Assembly: GCA_000169115.1 (NCBI GenBank)
Contig: AAVV01000006.1
Location: 210,232-274,231 of the forward strand
Origin: a marine gamma proteobacterium HTCC2080
GTDB lineage: Bacteria > Pseudomonadota > Gammaproteobacteria > Pseudomonadales > Halieaceae
Reading direction: 5' to 3'
Length of the DNA stretch: 64,000 nucleotides
A model generated the notes under the pieces. That model was not told the DNA's origin. It was given only the letters and a program-made list of their open reading frames with translations, and searched no databases. The position numbers and the translations under genes are program-made. Positions 62,637 to 64,000 of this stretch are shown here, piece by piece. How positions within the stretch are numbered: position 1 is the stretch's first letter; every line of letters begins with the position of its first letter.

Positions 62637-64000
62637 TTAAAAGGTGTAGCGCACTGTAGCGCCAAAGGTCCTTGGCGGCGCTAAAAAGTAGGCGTCCATA
62701 CCCGAGACCAGAAACGGTGCCGCAGTCTGCATGGCATATTTGTCATCGGTGAGGTTTTTTCCCCAGATTGAGACATTCCAGCTGTCATTGCGCCAGCCCA
62801 GCTTACTGTTGACCAAATTACGGTTATCGTAGTCAGCATCTCTGAGCTGCGCAGCACTGGCGACGTTGGTGACGTGATCGTCCATGTAACTATAATCTGT
62901 GCGCCAGTAAACACCGCCATCACCCAAGGGGAACACTAGCGTAGCGGCTAAGGTGCCACTAAATTCTGCAGTAAAGGGCAGATCTGCACCTTTTTCTGGC
63001 CCATCGGTAATCTCGTATTTGTGCATGTATAACAGGCCAGCACTTAGGACTAAGTTGGGCATGGGCGCCGCTTCTACTTGTAAATCCACACCAGAGGTTT
63101 CCACTTTTGACTCGTTGGACACGTAGGTGCCTATACCCGTTTCCAGCTGACGCTGAGCCTGAAAGTTCTCGATTTCGCTGTAGAAGGCTGCGGCATTAAT
63201 CCGTAATCGGGCGTCCAGTAACGTAGATTTGACCCCCAACTCGTAAGTCGTGGTGTCTTCATCGTCAAATTCCCGGTCATCCGCAGCGCCGTTAACGGTT
63301 TGGAAGCCTCCAGACTTCGTGCCCGTTCCTGCGCTGGCATAAACCATGCTGTCGTCACCAATGTCTAGAGCAGCACGGAGCATCCAGTCAACATTGTCTG
63401 AGCTGCGCTCCAATGTAGCGTCGATGGGAGTGGACACCGAATCCAAAAAGGAAGCTCCTAAGATTTGATAGGAAAAAGCGGTTGAGTAAGTTTGGCTGAA
63501 AAGGTCTGACTTCTTCTCTTCATCGCTCCATCTTAGACCGCCGGTAACATGCCATTGATCACCGATGTGCCAGGTGCCTTGACCAAAGAAGGCAATGGTC
63601 TCAGCATCTTGATCCATATCTATCGTTAGACTGTCACCGGGCTGCACCAAAAAATTGAAGGGCAGTGGGAAAGGTAAATCCTGTTGCGATCCAATGGTAA
63701 TAATATCGTCGCCAATAAATACAAAGGGTTCGTCGCCACCACGTTTAGTGTTTTGTTCAAGGTAAAATACCCCTAGCATGTAGTCCACGTTGTCGTTGGG
63801 GCTCGCAGTGAAACGGAGTTCCTGCGAGAAGCTGTCGCCAGAGTATTTATCGTTGCTTAAGGTCAGAATATCCAGCTCCGAACGGTCAGGATCTTGGTCC
63901 ACGCGATAGCTATAATCATTCCAGGCCGTGATCGACTTGATTGCACCCCAGCCAGTATCGTAATCAATCGTCATAGACAGCAGATCAGACTCCATGCAAA
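62637..64000 (-). CDS. TonB-dependent outer-membrane receptor, N-terminus outside window
   Basis: The C-terminal ~455 residues of a TonB-dependent receptor: repeated amphipathic beta-strands, the barrel motif ATYELGVKSTLLDARLRINA-like region near the middle, and a classical ending VRYTF followed by TAA at 62637-62639. The plug domain, TonB box and signal peptide must lie beyond position 64000. The frame is open to the window edge, so the first visible ATG near 63995 is not the start. Substrate unknown; TonB receptors beside sulfatases often import sugars or sulfated compounds, but that is only a suggestion. Confidence 0.93.
   Translation of the reverse strand, partial: CMESDLLSMTIDYDTGWGAIKSITAWNDYSYRVDQDPDRSELDILTLSNDKYSGDSFSQELRFTASPNDNVDYMLGVFYLEQNTKRGGDEPFVFIGDDIITIGSQQDLPFPLPFNFLVQPGDSLTIDMDQDAETIAFFGQGTWHIGDQWHVTGGLRWSDEEKKSDLFSQTYSTAFSYQILGASFLDSVSTPIDATLERSSDNVDWMLRAALDIGDDSMVYASAGTGTKSGGFQTVNGAADDREFDDEDTTTYELGVKSTLLDARLRINAAAFYSEIENFQAQRQLETGIGTYVSNESKVETSGVDLQVEAAPMPNLVLSAGLLYMHKYEITDGPEKGADLPFTAEFSGTLAATLVFPLGDGGVYWRTDYSYMDDHVTNVASAAQLRDADYDNRNLVNSKLGWRNDSWNVSIWGKNLTDDKYAMQTAAPFLVSGMDAYFLAPPRTFGATVRYTF

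Overview
The window looks like part of the chromosome of a marine, aerobic gammaproteobacterium, plausibly of the Halieaceae/OM60-NOR5 or a related Cellvibrionales-type lineage. The reasons are mixed GC, the canonical gammaproteobacterial miaB-ybeZ-ybeY-ybeX-lnt operon, cmoB and uup, TonB-dependent receptors, sulfatases, a WS/DGAT lipid synthase and a Lap-type adhesion system. The lineage is inferred from gene content only; no rRNA or tRNA was seen.

Layout. 1-13985 is housekeeping: the miaB-ybeZ-ybeY-corC-lnt operon (minus strand), a frameshifted DUF1820 gene, a Lon-type protease, cmoB, an aromatic aminotransferase, uup and a heme A synthase. 14122-35805 is a complete Lap-type adhesin module: LapB-like ABC exporter, LapC-like fusion protein with an extra N-terminal domain, a LuxR-type regulator with a pseudo-receiver, a ~2,700-residue adhesin with a LapG-type cleavage motif (TAAG, residues 111-114) and a run of 103 aspartates, then a TonB-dependent receptor, an uncharacterised alpha-helical protein, LapD, LapG, and a TolC-type outer-membrane protein fused to a SPOR domain. 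35919-43759 is a signalling block: a REC-only regulator, a membrane histidine kinase, a REC-HD-GYP phosphodiesterase, an NtrC-like regulator whose GAFTGA loop is missing, an H-NOX nitric-oxide sensor, and a hybrid kinase with an HNOBA-like input region, degenerate receiver and HPt domain.

How they fit together: the H-NOX/kinase/HD-GYP block resembles the Shewanella Hno network, in which NO binding to H-NOX controls kinase activity and c-di-GMP. LapD/LapG convert c-di-GMP level into retention or proteolytic release of the adhesin. Sensor, c-di-GMP enzyme, receptor, protease, exporter and adhesin lie together in about 30 kb, which suggests a self-contained NO -> c-di-GMP -> surface-detachment circuit. 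This is the most interesting inference in the window.

43859-64000 is a mixed accessory/lipid region: acyl-CoA carboxyltransferase, alkyltransferase-like protein, serine hydrolase, acyl-CoA synthetase, alkylsulfatase lipoprotein, WS/DGAT with a Lys/Pro-rich tail, alpha/beta hydrolase, TrhO, TetR regulator, enoyl-CoA hydratase, a DJ-1/PfpI protein, small membrane proteins, a membrane-anchored sulfatase, a glutathione S-transferase broken by two apparent frameshifts, and a TonB-dependent receptor running off the right edge.

Four apparent single-base losses (DUF1820, the C-terminus of the first TonB receptor, and two in the GST gene) all fall in or beside short homopolymers, so sequencing error is a serious alternative to real pseudogenisation.
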